In this document: in pieces, positions 15,152 to 21,997 of the stretch
How the letters are laid out: the number at the start of each line of letters is the position of its first letter
How positions within the stretch are numbered: the stretch's first letter is position 1
Source of the DNA: JBAZFF01 sp041653495
GTDB taxonomy: Bacteria; Patescibacteriota; Minisyncoccia; Minisyncoccales; RBG-13-42-11
Direction of reading: 5' to 3'
DNA: 29,893 nucleotides
Assembly: GCA_041653495.1 (NCBI GenBank)
Contig: JBAZFF010000008.1
Coordinates: 1 to 29,893 of the forward strand
Program-made: the position numbers and the translations under genes
Notes under the pieces: generated by a model
What the model was told of the DNA's origin: nothing
Database searches by the model: none
Seen by the model: the letters and a program-made list of their open reading frames with translations, nothing else

Positions 15152-15260
15152 ACCTAAAGAGTAGTTCTTTTTATTGCATTCTTCCTCCTTATTCTTGGAG
15201 GGTGACGTCGTGTAGATTGCGGGGATGCCTGCAAGACAATGACGCCACCCTTCTTTTTTT
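15152..15260 (+). ncRNA. Candidate small RNA between gatB and miaA
   Basis: About 109 nt run from the predicted transcription start to the end of a T-tract, with no plausible ORF. The RNA contains a CUUCCUCCUU stretch (15181-15190), complementary to the Shine-Dalgarno sequences of this genome, that can pair with GGAGG (15197-15201). It then has a long stem from 15200 to 15250 (GGGTG/CACCC, CGTC/GACG, TTGC/GCAA) and TTCTTTTTTT. It does not match any RNA family I know. It could be merely a long gatB 3' UTR, but the promoter argues otherwise. Confidence 0.5.
15200..15260 (+). terminator. Long-stem intrinsic terminator
   Basis: GGGTG (15200-15204) pairs with CACCC (15246-15250), continued inward by CGTC/GACG and TTGC/GCAA with small internal loops, followed by TTCTTTTTTT. 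It ends the gatB and/or sRNA transcript. The T-tract overlaps the stop codon of miaA on the other strand. Confidence 0.85.
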
Positions 15261-16137
15261 ATAATCTTTTGACTAACTGATAGGCTTCTTTGTAATCTTT
15301 GACCCAATGTATCCTTTGGTCTTTCTTAAACCAGGTCATCTGGCGTTTGGCAAAGTGTTCTATCTCTTTTCGGAGTTTTTCAACCATGTCTCCGAATTCT
15401 ATTTTTCCTTGGAGATACATTGAGACATAGCGGTATTCTAAACCGAATTCTTCCAGTCTTTTCCAGGAAATTCCTTCTTTGCGGAGATTCTTGACTTCTC
15501 TTTCCATCCCCAAACCAAATCTTTTTAAAAGACGTCTTCGTATCAGCTTTTTGGTCTCCTCCGGAGATTTTTTTATACCTATTTGGATGACATTAAGGGG
15601 CAACGGATTCTTCTCAATCTTCGGCACCGTTTTCCCCGTTTTTCTGATTATTTCTATGGCTCTTATTAATCTCCTGGGATTATTTCTATCAATCCTTTCC
15701 GCCCTTTCTCTATCCATTTTTTTTAACATTCCGTAAAGCTCCTCCGCAGTTTTTTTGCTTAGTTTTTTCCTAAGCTTCCAATCCGGAGGGACCTCCGGCG
15801 TTTTGATTCCGTCTATAACGAATTGTATGTAAAAGCCGGTTCCTCCTACCAAAAAAGGAACTTTTCCCCTAGACAGCACTTTTTTAATATTTTTTAAGGC
15901 TTCTTTTCTATATTGAGAGGCAGTGTATATTCTTCTAGGGCTTACAATACTCAAAAGGTAATGGGGGATTCCTTCCATTTCTTTTTTGGTTATCTTCCCG
16001 GTTCCTATGTCCATTCCCTTGTATACCTGTCTGGAATCGGCGGAAATTATTTCCCCGTTGAATCTTTTAGCTAATTTTACGGCCAAAGATGATTTTCCGG
16101 AGGCCGTAGGGCCCAATATTACCACTAATTTATCCAT
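15259..16137 (-). CDS. miaA: tRNA dimethylallyltransferase
   Basis: Adds the dimethylallyl group to N6 of A37 in tRNAs reading UNN codons. 292 aa. The P-loop GPTASGKS is near the N-terminus, followed by IISADSRQVYKGMDIGTGK, the DMAPP-binding VGGTGFYIQFVIDG, and RLIRAIEI. The C-terminal QMTWFKKD fits the family. It overlaps miaB by 8 nt, downstream of it on the minus strand, so the two enzymes of the ms2i6A37 pathway are translated together. Confidence 0.96.
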   Translation of the reverse strand: MDKLVVILGPTASGKSSLAVKLAKRFNGEIISADSRQVYKGMDIGTGKITKKEMEGIPHYLLSIVSPRRIYTASQYRKEALKNIKKVLSRGKVPFLVGGTGFYIQFVIDGIKTPEVPPDWKLRKKLSKKTAEELYGMLKKMDRERAERIDRNNPRRLIRAIEIIRKTGKTVPKIEKNPLPLNVIQIGIKKSPEETKKLIRRRLLKRFGLGMEREVKNLRKEGISWKRLEEFGLEYRYVSMYLQGKIEFGDMVEKLRKEIEHFAKRQMTWFKKDQRIHWVKDYKEAYQLVKRL

Positions 16138-17134
16138 GGTTTGCTATTTTAATCAGTATCTGCTCTCTTCTTTTTTTCTCTTTGAAAGGAACATCGTCTT
16201 TTAGTTTGAAAGAGGCGGTTCCTTCTCTTGGAGAATATTTGTTTATATAAGCTATGTTGAAATTCAATTCTTTGAAAAGCTTTTCAGTATTTTTGAACTG
16301 TTTTCTCGTCTCTCCCGGGAAGCCTATTATCACATCCGTGGAAAGGTTGATATCGGGCATAGCTTTTCTTATCTTTCTTACTAAGTCCTTGTATTTCTTA
16401 ACCGTGTAAGGCCTGTTCATTCTCTTTAATATGATGTCGTCTCCTGACTGGACGGGAAGGTTCAAATACCCGGAAAAATGATTGGAATCTGCCAAGGTTT
16501 TAATCAGCCCGTCTGAAAAGTTTTTCGGATGGGGAGACGTAAAGAATATCTTGAAATCACCGTCTATTTTATCGGCTAATTTCAAAAGCTCGGGGAAGCT
16601 GACGCTTTTGTCGCTAGGGGATCGGTAATCGTTGACGTTCTGGCCCAGAAGCCAGATTTTCTTTACGCCAATTCGGACAGATTTCTTGATTTCTTTTATT
16701 ATTTCCTTATGGTCTCTGCATTTTAATTTTCCCCTTGTGTGTGGGACGACGCAGTAGGAGCAGGAATTATTGCAGCCTGTGGAAATGGGGATAGAAGCCG
16801 TATCTTTGGGGCAGTATTCGGGAAAGTTTTTGAATTTATTGTCTTGCTCCAATATTTCATCAAATTCCCTCCTGAACTTCAAGAGATCTCTTTTTAGGAT
16901 ACATCCGGTCAAAACAGTTTTAATCTTCCTGGTTTTCCTTATTTTTTTGAATTTCTCTATAAGTCCGTAAACCCGGTCTACGGCAGGCTTCCTAATAGAG
17001 CACATGTTTACCACTATCAAGTCAGCCCCCTCAAGCCCTCGGGATTTCTTATGGTTCTTTTCCAATCTGGCAGCTATCCTCTCCGAATCAGCTTCATTCA
17101 TCTGACAGCCGTAAGTTATTATGTGATATTTCAT
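16130..17134 (-). CDS. miaB: tRNA methylthiotransferase MiaB, lacking the TRAM domain
   Basis: Radical-SAM enzyme that methylthiolates i6A37. 334 aa. The UPF0004 domain has the three Fe-S cysteines Cys10 (TYGCQMN), Cys45 (NMCSIRKPA) and Cys78 (GCILKR). The radical SAM cluster is GCNNSCSYCVVPHTRG (Cys121, Cys125, Cys128). PVQSGDDIILKRMNRPYT and VIIGFPGET follow. The protein stops at about the end of the radical SAM barrel; the C-terminal TRAM RNA-binding domain of usual MiaB (over 400 aa) is absent. Coupling to miaA supports MiaB rather than MtaB or RimO. Confidence 0.9.
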   Translation of the reverse strand: MKYHIITYGCQMNEADSERIAARLEKNHKKSRGLEGADLIVVNMCSIRKPAVDRVYGLIEKFKKIRKTRKIKTVLTGCILKRDLLKFRREFDEILEQDNKFKNFPEYCPKDTASIPISTGCNNSCSYCVVPHTRGKLKCRDHKEIIKEIKKSVRIGVKKIWLLGQNVNDYRSPSDKSVSFPELLKLADKIDGDFKIFFTSPHPKNFSDGLIKTLADSNHFSGYLNLPVQSGDDIILKRMNRPYTVKKYKDLVRKIRKAMPDINLSTDVIIGFPGETRKQFKNTEKLFKELNFNIAYINKYSPREGTASFKLKDDVPFKEKKRREQILIKIANHG

Positions 17135-17143
17135 AACTTTCCT

Positions 17144-17172
17144 ATTTTAACAATAAAAGTGGCTATTTTCAA
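17144..17172 (-). promoter_or_regulatory. Promoter of miaB-miaA
   Basis: On the minus strand, TTGAAA (17172-17167), a 17-nt spacer, then TAAAAT (17149-17144). The miaB ATG begins 9 nt after the -10 element, so the mRNA is leaderless or has only 2-3 leader bases. Confidence 0.75.
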
Positions 17173-17173
17173 C

Positions 17174-17196
17174 TAAAAAAGCCCCCTGTGGGGCTT
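17174..17196 (-). terminator. Intrinsic terminator of the Kazal-protein gene
   Basis: GCCCC/GGGGC stem (17181-17185 with 17190-17194) with a run of T on the minus strand. The -35 of miaB begins directly after it. Confidence 0.88.
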
Positions 17197-17209
17197 TCTT
17201 AGATTCGGC

Positions 17210-18550
17210 TTACTTATTGAGCATTCCCTTTACGGGGTCTATTATTGATTTCTGAATGATATTTCCGGATTCGGCGTTTGAATCATTCGTGTCGTCGGAA
17301 TCTGTAGTGTTGGAGTTTATCTGGTTCTGGGTCTTGATCTGATTTTGATTCCCAGAATCTGTCGCTACGCATACTCCCTCGCTTGCTATCGTCATTCCGG
17401 CTGCAGTTGCAAAACACTTGTTGGAATATGTTTTCCCGTCTTTTCCGCAAACAGGATCCCATATTAAAGTGCAGGCGGTCTGAGAAGAGCTGGTTGTGGG
17501 AACTACGCATTGGAATCTCACCAGGCAACCCTGCTCATTTTTTTCAAATACTATCCTGCCGTTGGCGCAATAATCGTCTGCGGGCTCATCTATTTCCCCG
17601 CATGTTTGCTCTTCGGTCTGGGTTTGCTCCCTGACCTGTTCCATTATTTTCGCCCTTGATTCTAAAATAGCTTCTTTTACGGCGGGCACGGCTTCCTTTA
17701 AGGTATCAAGTATTTCAAGCTGGGTTTCCCTGTTTCCCGCTGAATTCTCAATATAATTTTGGAAGCTTTCTTTCAATTCCTCGGACATATTCTCCATCGT
17801 GTCCTTCAAGCTGTTTAAAGTGTTTGCTTGGACATTGCGTATGGCTTCCTTTGCCTCCTCGGGGGCTTCTTCGATCAAGCTGCTGAGGACTTCCAGATTC
17901 TTTAATCCCTGGAGCTCGCTGCCCTCGATCTCTTTTAAGTTCTTTTCCAGCCTTTCCTGTATCTTTTCGGTGTTCTTATTCTCCAGCCTCGTCATAACTT
18001 CCCCGAAATTTTCTAGCTGCTTCTCTTTGGCCTCCTGTATCTGTATCAAGGCGTTTTCAGAGACCTGCGTCTCCAGCTTTAAAAGCAATCTTTGCTGGAG
18101 AGTCTGTTTCTGGACGAAATTATCCAGGAACCTATCCAAGCTCTCCGTAGTCGTCCCGTTTTCTTCCTGGTTGTTAGCTTCCAGCCTTATTGCCACTTGC
18201 TGCATACTCCCCAGCTCCTTCTGGTAATTTTTAAGGGCCGTGGCTACGGTTTCCTGGTTGGCTTCTTTCTCGATCAGCTTCTGAGCTTCTATCAGCTTCT
18301 CGTTTGAGAATTTCTCCTTTAACTCAAGCTTCTTCTCTTCGTTAAAAGTAAAGAAACTTTGTATCCCTCTTCCTATCTCTTTAAAGACATAGAAGGGGTT
18401 GTCCGGCAGCAAGTCGGGGTCGTCTATCCCCAGGCTTTCTGCAGTTATCGTTTCGTCTTCCACTAGGTCGGACGAAACGTCTTCCTGGGCGAAGGAGAGG
18501 CCCGCCGCCAAGAAAGAGAATATAAACAGCGCTGTTATTAGTTTTTTCAT
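17210..18550 (-). CDS. Secreted protein: DUF5667-like helical region plus Kazal-type inhibitor domain
   Basis: 446 aa. Residues 1-21 are a Sec signal peptide (KK, hydrophobic run, LSFA|Q). Residues about 45-110 (LLPDNPFYVFKEIGRGIQSF...) resemble the DUF5667 domain of CPR surface proteins. Residues about 110-310 are Glu-rich and coiled coil. A four-Cys segment (Cys317, 328, 342, 348) precedes a Kazal-like motif, CTLIWDPVCGKDGKTYSNKC (Cys360-Cys379) to Cys394. The tail is Asn/Asp/Ser/Gln-rich and low complexity. Kazal domains inhibit serine proteases; here four rather than six cysteines are present, so inhibitory activity is inference. It is its own unit with a duplicated upstream region and a terminator. 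Confidence 0.85.
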   Translation of the reverse strand: MKKLITALFIFSFLAAGLSFAQEDVSSDLVEDETITAESLGIDDPDLLPDNPFYVFKEIGRGIQSFFTFNEEKKLELKEKFSNEKLIEAQKLIEKEANQETVATALKNYQKELGSMQQVAIRLEANNQEENGTTTESLDRFLDNFVQKQTLQQRLLLKLETQVSENALIQIQEAKEKQLENFGEVMTRLENKNTEKIQERLEKNLKEIEGSELQGLKNLEVLSSLIEEAPEEAKEAIRNVQANTLNSLKDTMENMSEELKESFQNYIENSAGNRETQLEILDTLKEAVPAVKEAILESRAKIMEQVREQTQTEEQTCGEIDEPADDYCANGRIVFEKNEQGCLVRFQCVVPTTSSSQTACTLIWDPVCGKDGKTYSNKCFATAAGMTIASEGVCVATDSGNQNQIKTQNQINSNTTDSDDTNDSNAESGNIIQKSIIDPVKGMLNK

Positions 18551-18553
18551 ATT

Positions 18554-18602
18554 TTATGTTGTTAATTTTGACCTTTTCTTATATTGTTAACCTCGACCTT
18601 TT
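18554..18602. repeat. Two direct repeats of 24 bp, period 25
   Basis: Copies at 18554-18577 and 18579-18602 match at 20 of 24 positions and are one base apart. They fill the space between the Kazal-protein start and the stop of the gene upstream. On the minus strand each copy ends in a TATAA/CATAA-like stretch, so this could be a duplicated promoter or paired operator. Confidence 0.8.
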
Positions 18603-20211
18603 ATTGTATTTCGTCTTTCTTCTCTTTTAGAAATTCCCTCCATTGTTCCAGAAATTCCACGAACTTCTGGAAGGGCATGTCTATCAAGAAGTTTAAAATT
18701 ACAACTAATATGTTGTATCTCTGCCATTGGCCCGAAAGCCACTTTCCCATTCTTATTATGGGTACAGAGAAGAGGTCTATGAAGAATACTAGGAAGGACT
18801 CTTTCCTTTCGGAAACCTCTAGCTCCTTGGATCTTTCCCTTATTTTTACTCCGGCAAAAGAGATCAAGGCTACGAAAATGAGGAATATGATTATGGACAG
18901 CACTCCGAAATCAAGATATCTGAGCCCAAGTATTATAGCTCCGAAAGACAGAACAAAAGTGGCCAGATATACTATGCTGATTATTGCATTTGTGAGCCAT
19001 CCTCTCTTTTGCTTCGGCCTTATGGTGTAGGTGTCCTCCTCCTTCCTTTCGTAAGATATCTTTACGGTTTCCATTATGATTTGCTGCAGGTTCTCTTTTT
19101 TCGGTGGCCTTATAGTCAGCACCAAGAAAAACATTAGAAGGGGAGGTATTGCTATATTGAGTCCGAAAGCAAAGTAGTTCAGAGGCTCTTGCAGCACATA
19201 TCTGTCAAAGGGAACCTCAATCGCGAAAGCGAGGAGTATCTTGGAAATGAATATGGACAAGGTGGCGTAAAAAGCCGCTCTTCTTACTCTGGATTTGGAA
19301 GCGCTGAGCCTCTTATTGTAAACTTCCGTTATTTTTGATTCAAAAACAGCGGGGTCGGAGATCTTCTGGTAAGCCTCCATGGGAGCCTGGGAGAGTATGT
19401 CTCCCAGAATCAAATAGGGAGTGTCGTATCTTTCGCAGACTTTATAGAATCTTTTTGATGCAGGATGGTTTAGAGCCTTGTCCAGCGCCCTCCATAAGCC
19501 ATATATGTTCTGGGGCATTTGCTGAATAAGGGAATCTTTGTCGGTCAGGTTGTCCCATTCGGGGAACTTCCTTTTAACGAGGTGGTAGCTTATTATGGCA
19601 TTATCCCATTTTAAAAGTGCTTTCTGGACGGCAATATAAATCTGGGTATTCTTTTCTTCGTCCGGCATCCCTCCGATTACGAACGTCCCTTCTTTGATCT
19701 TTATCTTCCTCTCCATGGACTCGGTCATGAAATCAACCAGGGCTTTCTCCCTGATGGGAGGGGACAGAGTGTCTTCCAGTTCGCAGGCCGCGATTGAAAG
19801 CAGCCAATCAAACATCCTCACTTTCTGTTTTTCCTTGTACGTCCCGGCCTCGTTCTGGAGTATGTAAATGTATTTATTGAGGATCTTTTTGACCTGTTCT
19901 ATCTTGGCTTCTGGTATCCTGTCATTCGGAAAATGGCCTCCCCTTATCAGTTCCATGACCAGGGGAAGGGCCACCTCTTCGCTGTTTCTTTCTATAAAAA
20001 GCCTTCTTTTTAAGACTCTTTCTATGGCCGCTTTTCTCATCAAGTGCTCTTCTCTCCAGTCAACGAGCTCCCTTAGCTTCTCGTAAAATCCGGCCAGAGC
20101 GGAAGTCACCTCGTCTACATGTATCGTAAGAGTAGGCTTCTGCTGCTTGGATTGGTACCAGTTTTCGAACTTTTTGATTAAACCTTGAGTTTGTTGGGAT
20201 AGTTCCGCCAT
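18601..20211 (-). CDS. Conserved-looking membrane protein of unknown function (536 aa)
   Basis: I do not recognise the family. Residues 1-305 are soluble and mostly helical, with no known motif. Four hydrophobic segments follow, at about 313-333, 345-367, 406-429 and 435-455. Between the second and third lies a charged loop (RPPKKENLQQ...). The C-terminus has two amphipathic stretches (about 473-488 and 498-512) and a charged end. It has no signal peptide. It starts 1 nt after the thrS stop, so it belongs to the dnaE-thrS transcript. The large N-terminal domain is probably cytoplasmic. Confidence 0.8.
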   Translation of the reverse strand: MAELSQQTQGLIKKFENWYQSKQQKPTLTIHVDEVTSALAGFYEKLRELVDWREEHLMRKAAIERVLKRRLFIERNSEEVALPLVMELIRGGHFPNDRIPEAKIEQVKKILNKYIYILQNEAGTYKEKQKVRMFDWLLSIAACELEDTLSPPIREKALVDFMTESMERKIKIKEGTFVIGGMPDEEKNTQIYIAVQKALLKWDNAIISYHLVKRKFPEWDNLTDKDSLIQQMPQNIYGLWRALDKALNHPASKRFYKVCERYDTPYLILGDILSQAPMEAYQKISDPAVFESKITEVYNKRLSASKSRVRRAAFYATLSIFISKILLAFAIEVPFDRYVLQEPLNYFAFGLNIAIPPLLMFFLVLTIRPPKKENLQQIIMETVKISYERKEEDTYTIRPKQKRGWLTNAIISIVYLATFVLSFGAIILGLRYLDFGVLSIIIFLIFVALISFAGVKIRERSKELEVSERKESFLVFFIDLFSVPIIRMGKWLSGQWQRYNILVVILNFLIDMPFQKFVEFLEQWREFLKEKKDEIQ

Positions 20212-20212
20212 T

Positions 20213-21997
20213 TTATTTTTTATTTTCTATTATTTCTTTTGTTTTTTTCAATAATTTTTTAAGCTTTACGGAACCTAAATCTCCCTTGCCTCTTTCTCTG
20301 ACGCTCACTTTCTTACTCTTTTGCTCCTTGTCTCCGATTATCAGGAGGTAGGGGATCTTCTGCGTTTCCCCGGCCCTTATTTTCTTTCCCAAGGTATCAT
20401 TCTCGTTCTTGAGTTCAACCCTCTGTCCGGCTTCCCTTATCTCTTTATAAACTTCCTCCGCGTATTTTTCATGCTTTTCGGAAATGGGAATTACCCAGTA
20501 CTGGACGGGAGCCAGCCAAAGAGGAAATGCTCCTGCATAGTTTTCGATTAACAGTCCTATAAATCTTTCAAAGGAGCCGAAGAGAGCCCTGTGCAACATG
20601 TAGGGCTGTTCCTTCTCTCCCTTATCGTTTGTAAATTTCATTTCAAATCTTTCAGGCAGGTTGAAATCAAATTGGAGGGTTGAACACTGCCACTCCCTTC
20701 CCAAAGCGTCTTTTATCTTAAAGTCCAGTTTCGGCCCGTAGAAAGCGGCTTCTCCTTTTTCTTCCTTGAAGTTCAAACCTTTTTCTTTGGCAACCTCTCT
20801 CAGCACGTCTTCTGAAAAGTTCCAGCCTTCGTCATTGCCTGCATATTTTTCTTTATCTGCGGGGTCTCTTAAGGAGAGATAAACATTGACTGAAGACCGT
20901 TCAAATCCGAAGGCCTGGTATATAAAGAGGATAAAATCTATGACTCTCTTCAATTCTTCTTTCACCTGGTCCTTTCGGCAGATTATATGGGCATCGTCCT
21001 GGGTGAATCCTCTCACTCTGGTCAACCCCGAAAGCTCTCCTTTCTTTTCGTACCTGTATACCGTTCCGGTCTCCGCCCAGCGATAGGGAAGGTCTCGATA
21101 GGAACGGAGGTCGTTGTTATAGATTTCAACGTGAAAAGGGCAATTCATCGGTTTCAATAAGAATTGTTCAGACTCTTTTATCTCCTCTTTATTCTTCAAC
21201 TCTTCCAAAGACTGGCCGACTTCCAGCGGGGGATACATGCTGCCTGAATAAAAACCCCAGTGTCCGGATATTTCCCAGAGTTTTCTGTTGCCTATATGAG
21301 GGCTTCTTACTAAATCGTAACCGTTCTCTAAATGCTTCTTATACCAATAATCTTCTATGATTCTCCAAAGCATGGCTCCTTTCGGATGCCAAAGGATTAA
21401 GCCGACTCCCACGTTTTCATCTATATGAAACAGATCAAGCTCCTTGCCGAGTTTTCGGTGGTCTCTTTTTTCCGCTTCAGATTGTTTCTTCATAAAGTCA
21501 TCCAGCTCTTCTCTCTTTTCAAAAGCAAAACCGTAGATTCTGGTAAGCATATGGTTCTTTTCGCTTCCTTTCCAGTATGCTCCGGCTGTCTTTTCTAATT
21601 TAAAAGCATTCGGATTTATTTCTTTTGAAGATTTTATGTGGGGTCCTCTGCACAGGTCTGCAAAGCTCCCGCTTTCATATATAGTAACGGTCTCTTCCGG
21701 GATTTCTCCAATCAGTTCCAGCTTATAAGGCTGGTCTTTGAAAATCTCTTTAGCTTCTTTCTTTGAAAACTCTTTCTTTTCAAACGGAATATTCTGTTTT
21801 ATCAGATCCTTCATTCTCTTTTCTATCTTCGGCAGATCTTCCAGCGACAGGGGACTATTGAATTCAAAATCGTAATAGAATCCGTTTTCTATCGCCGGGC
21901 CAATCCCAAATTTAACGCCGGGGTAAAGTTCTTTTACGGCCTGGGCCATTATGTGAGATAAAGAATGTCTTATTGTTTCCTGCATATTAAGCTTCAA
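20213..21997 (-). CDS. thrS: Threonyl-tRNA synthetase without TGS domain
   Basis: 594 aa, against about 640 for the usual enzyme; the N-terminal TGS domain is missing. The protein opens directly in the editing domain with RHSLSHIMAQAV (His11, His15 of the HxxxH motif) and has CRGPH in the same domain. The class II core shows LKPMNCPFH (zinc Cys), the motif 2 region RYEKKGELSGLTRVRGFTQDDAH, and motif 3 LHRALFGSFERFIGLLIE. The C-terminal anticodon-binding domain is complete. It overlaps dnaE by 11 nt. Confidence 0.96.
   Translation of the reverse strand: MKLNMQETIRHSLSHIMAQAVKELYPGVKFGIGPAIENGFYYDFEFNSPLSLEDLPKIEKRMKDLIKQNIPFEKKEFSKKEAKEIFKDQPYKLELIGEIPEETVTIYESGSFADLCRGPHIKSSKEINPNAFKLEKTAGAYWKGSEKNHMLTRIYGFAFEKREELDDFMKKQSEAEKRDHRKLGKELDLFHIDENVGVGLILWHPKGAMLWRIIEDYWYKKHLENGYDLVRSPHIGNRKLWEISGHWGFYSGSMYPPLEVGQSLEELKNKEEIKESEQFLLKPMNCPFHVEIYNNDLRSYRDLPYRWAETGTVYRYEKKGELSGLTRVRGFTQDDAHIICRKDQVKEELKRVIDFILFIYQAFGFERSSVNVYLSLRDPADKEKYAGNDEGWNFSEDVLREVAKEKGLNFKEEKGEAAFYGPKLDFKIKDALGREWQCSTLQFDFNLPERFEMKFTNDKGEKEQPYMLHRALFGSFERFIGLLIENYAGAFPLWLAPVQYWVIPISEKHEKYAEEVYKEIREAGQRVELKNENDTLGKKIRAGETQKIPYLLIIGDKEQKSKKVSVRERGKGDLGSVKLKKLLKKTKEIIENKK

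Noticed and set aside
15165..15190. Minus-strand AAGGAGGAAG followed by ATG as a small gene
   Set aside because: The ORF is ATG CAA TAA, two codons only. The same bases on the plus strand are the CUUCCUCCUU of the candidate sRNA.
15152..15260. The 15.2-kb RNA as SRP, 6S, tmRNA or RNase P RNA
   Set aside because: No SRP apical GGAA/AGCA loop, no long open 6S bubble, no tRNA-like ends, and far too short for tmRNA or RNase P RNA.
18554..18602. A CRISPR array
   Set aside because: Two near-identical 24-mers are separated by a single base, with no spacers and no cas genes.
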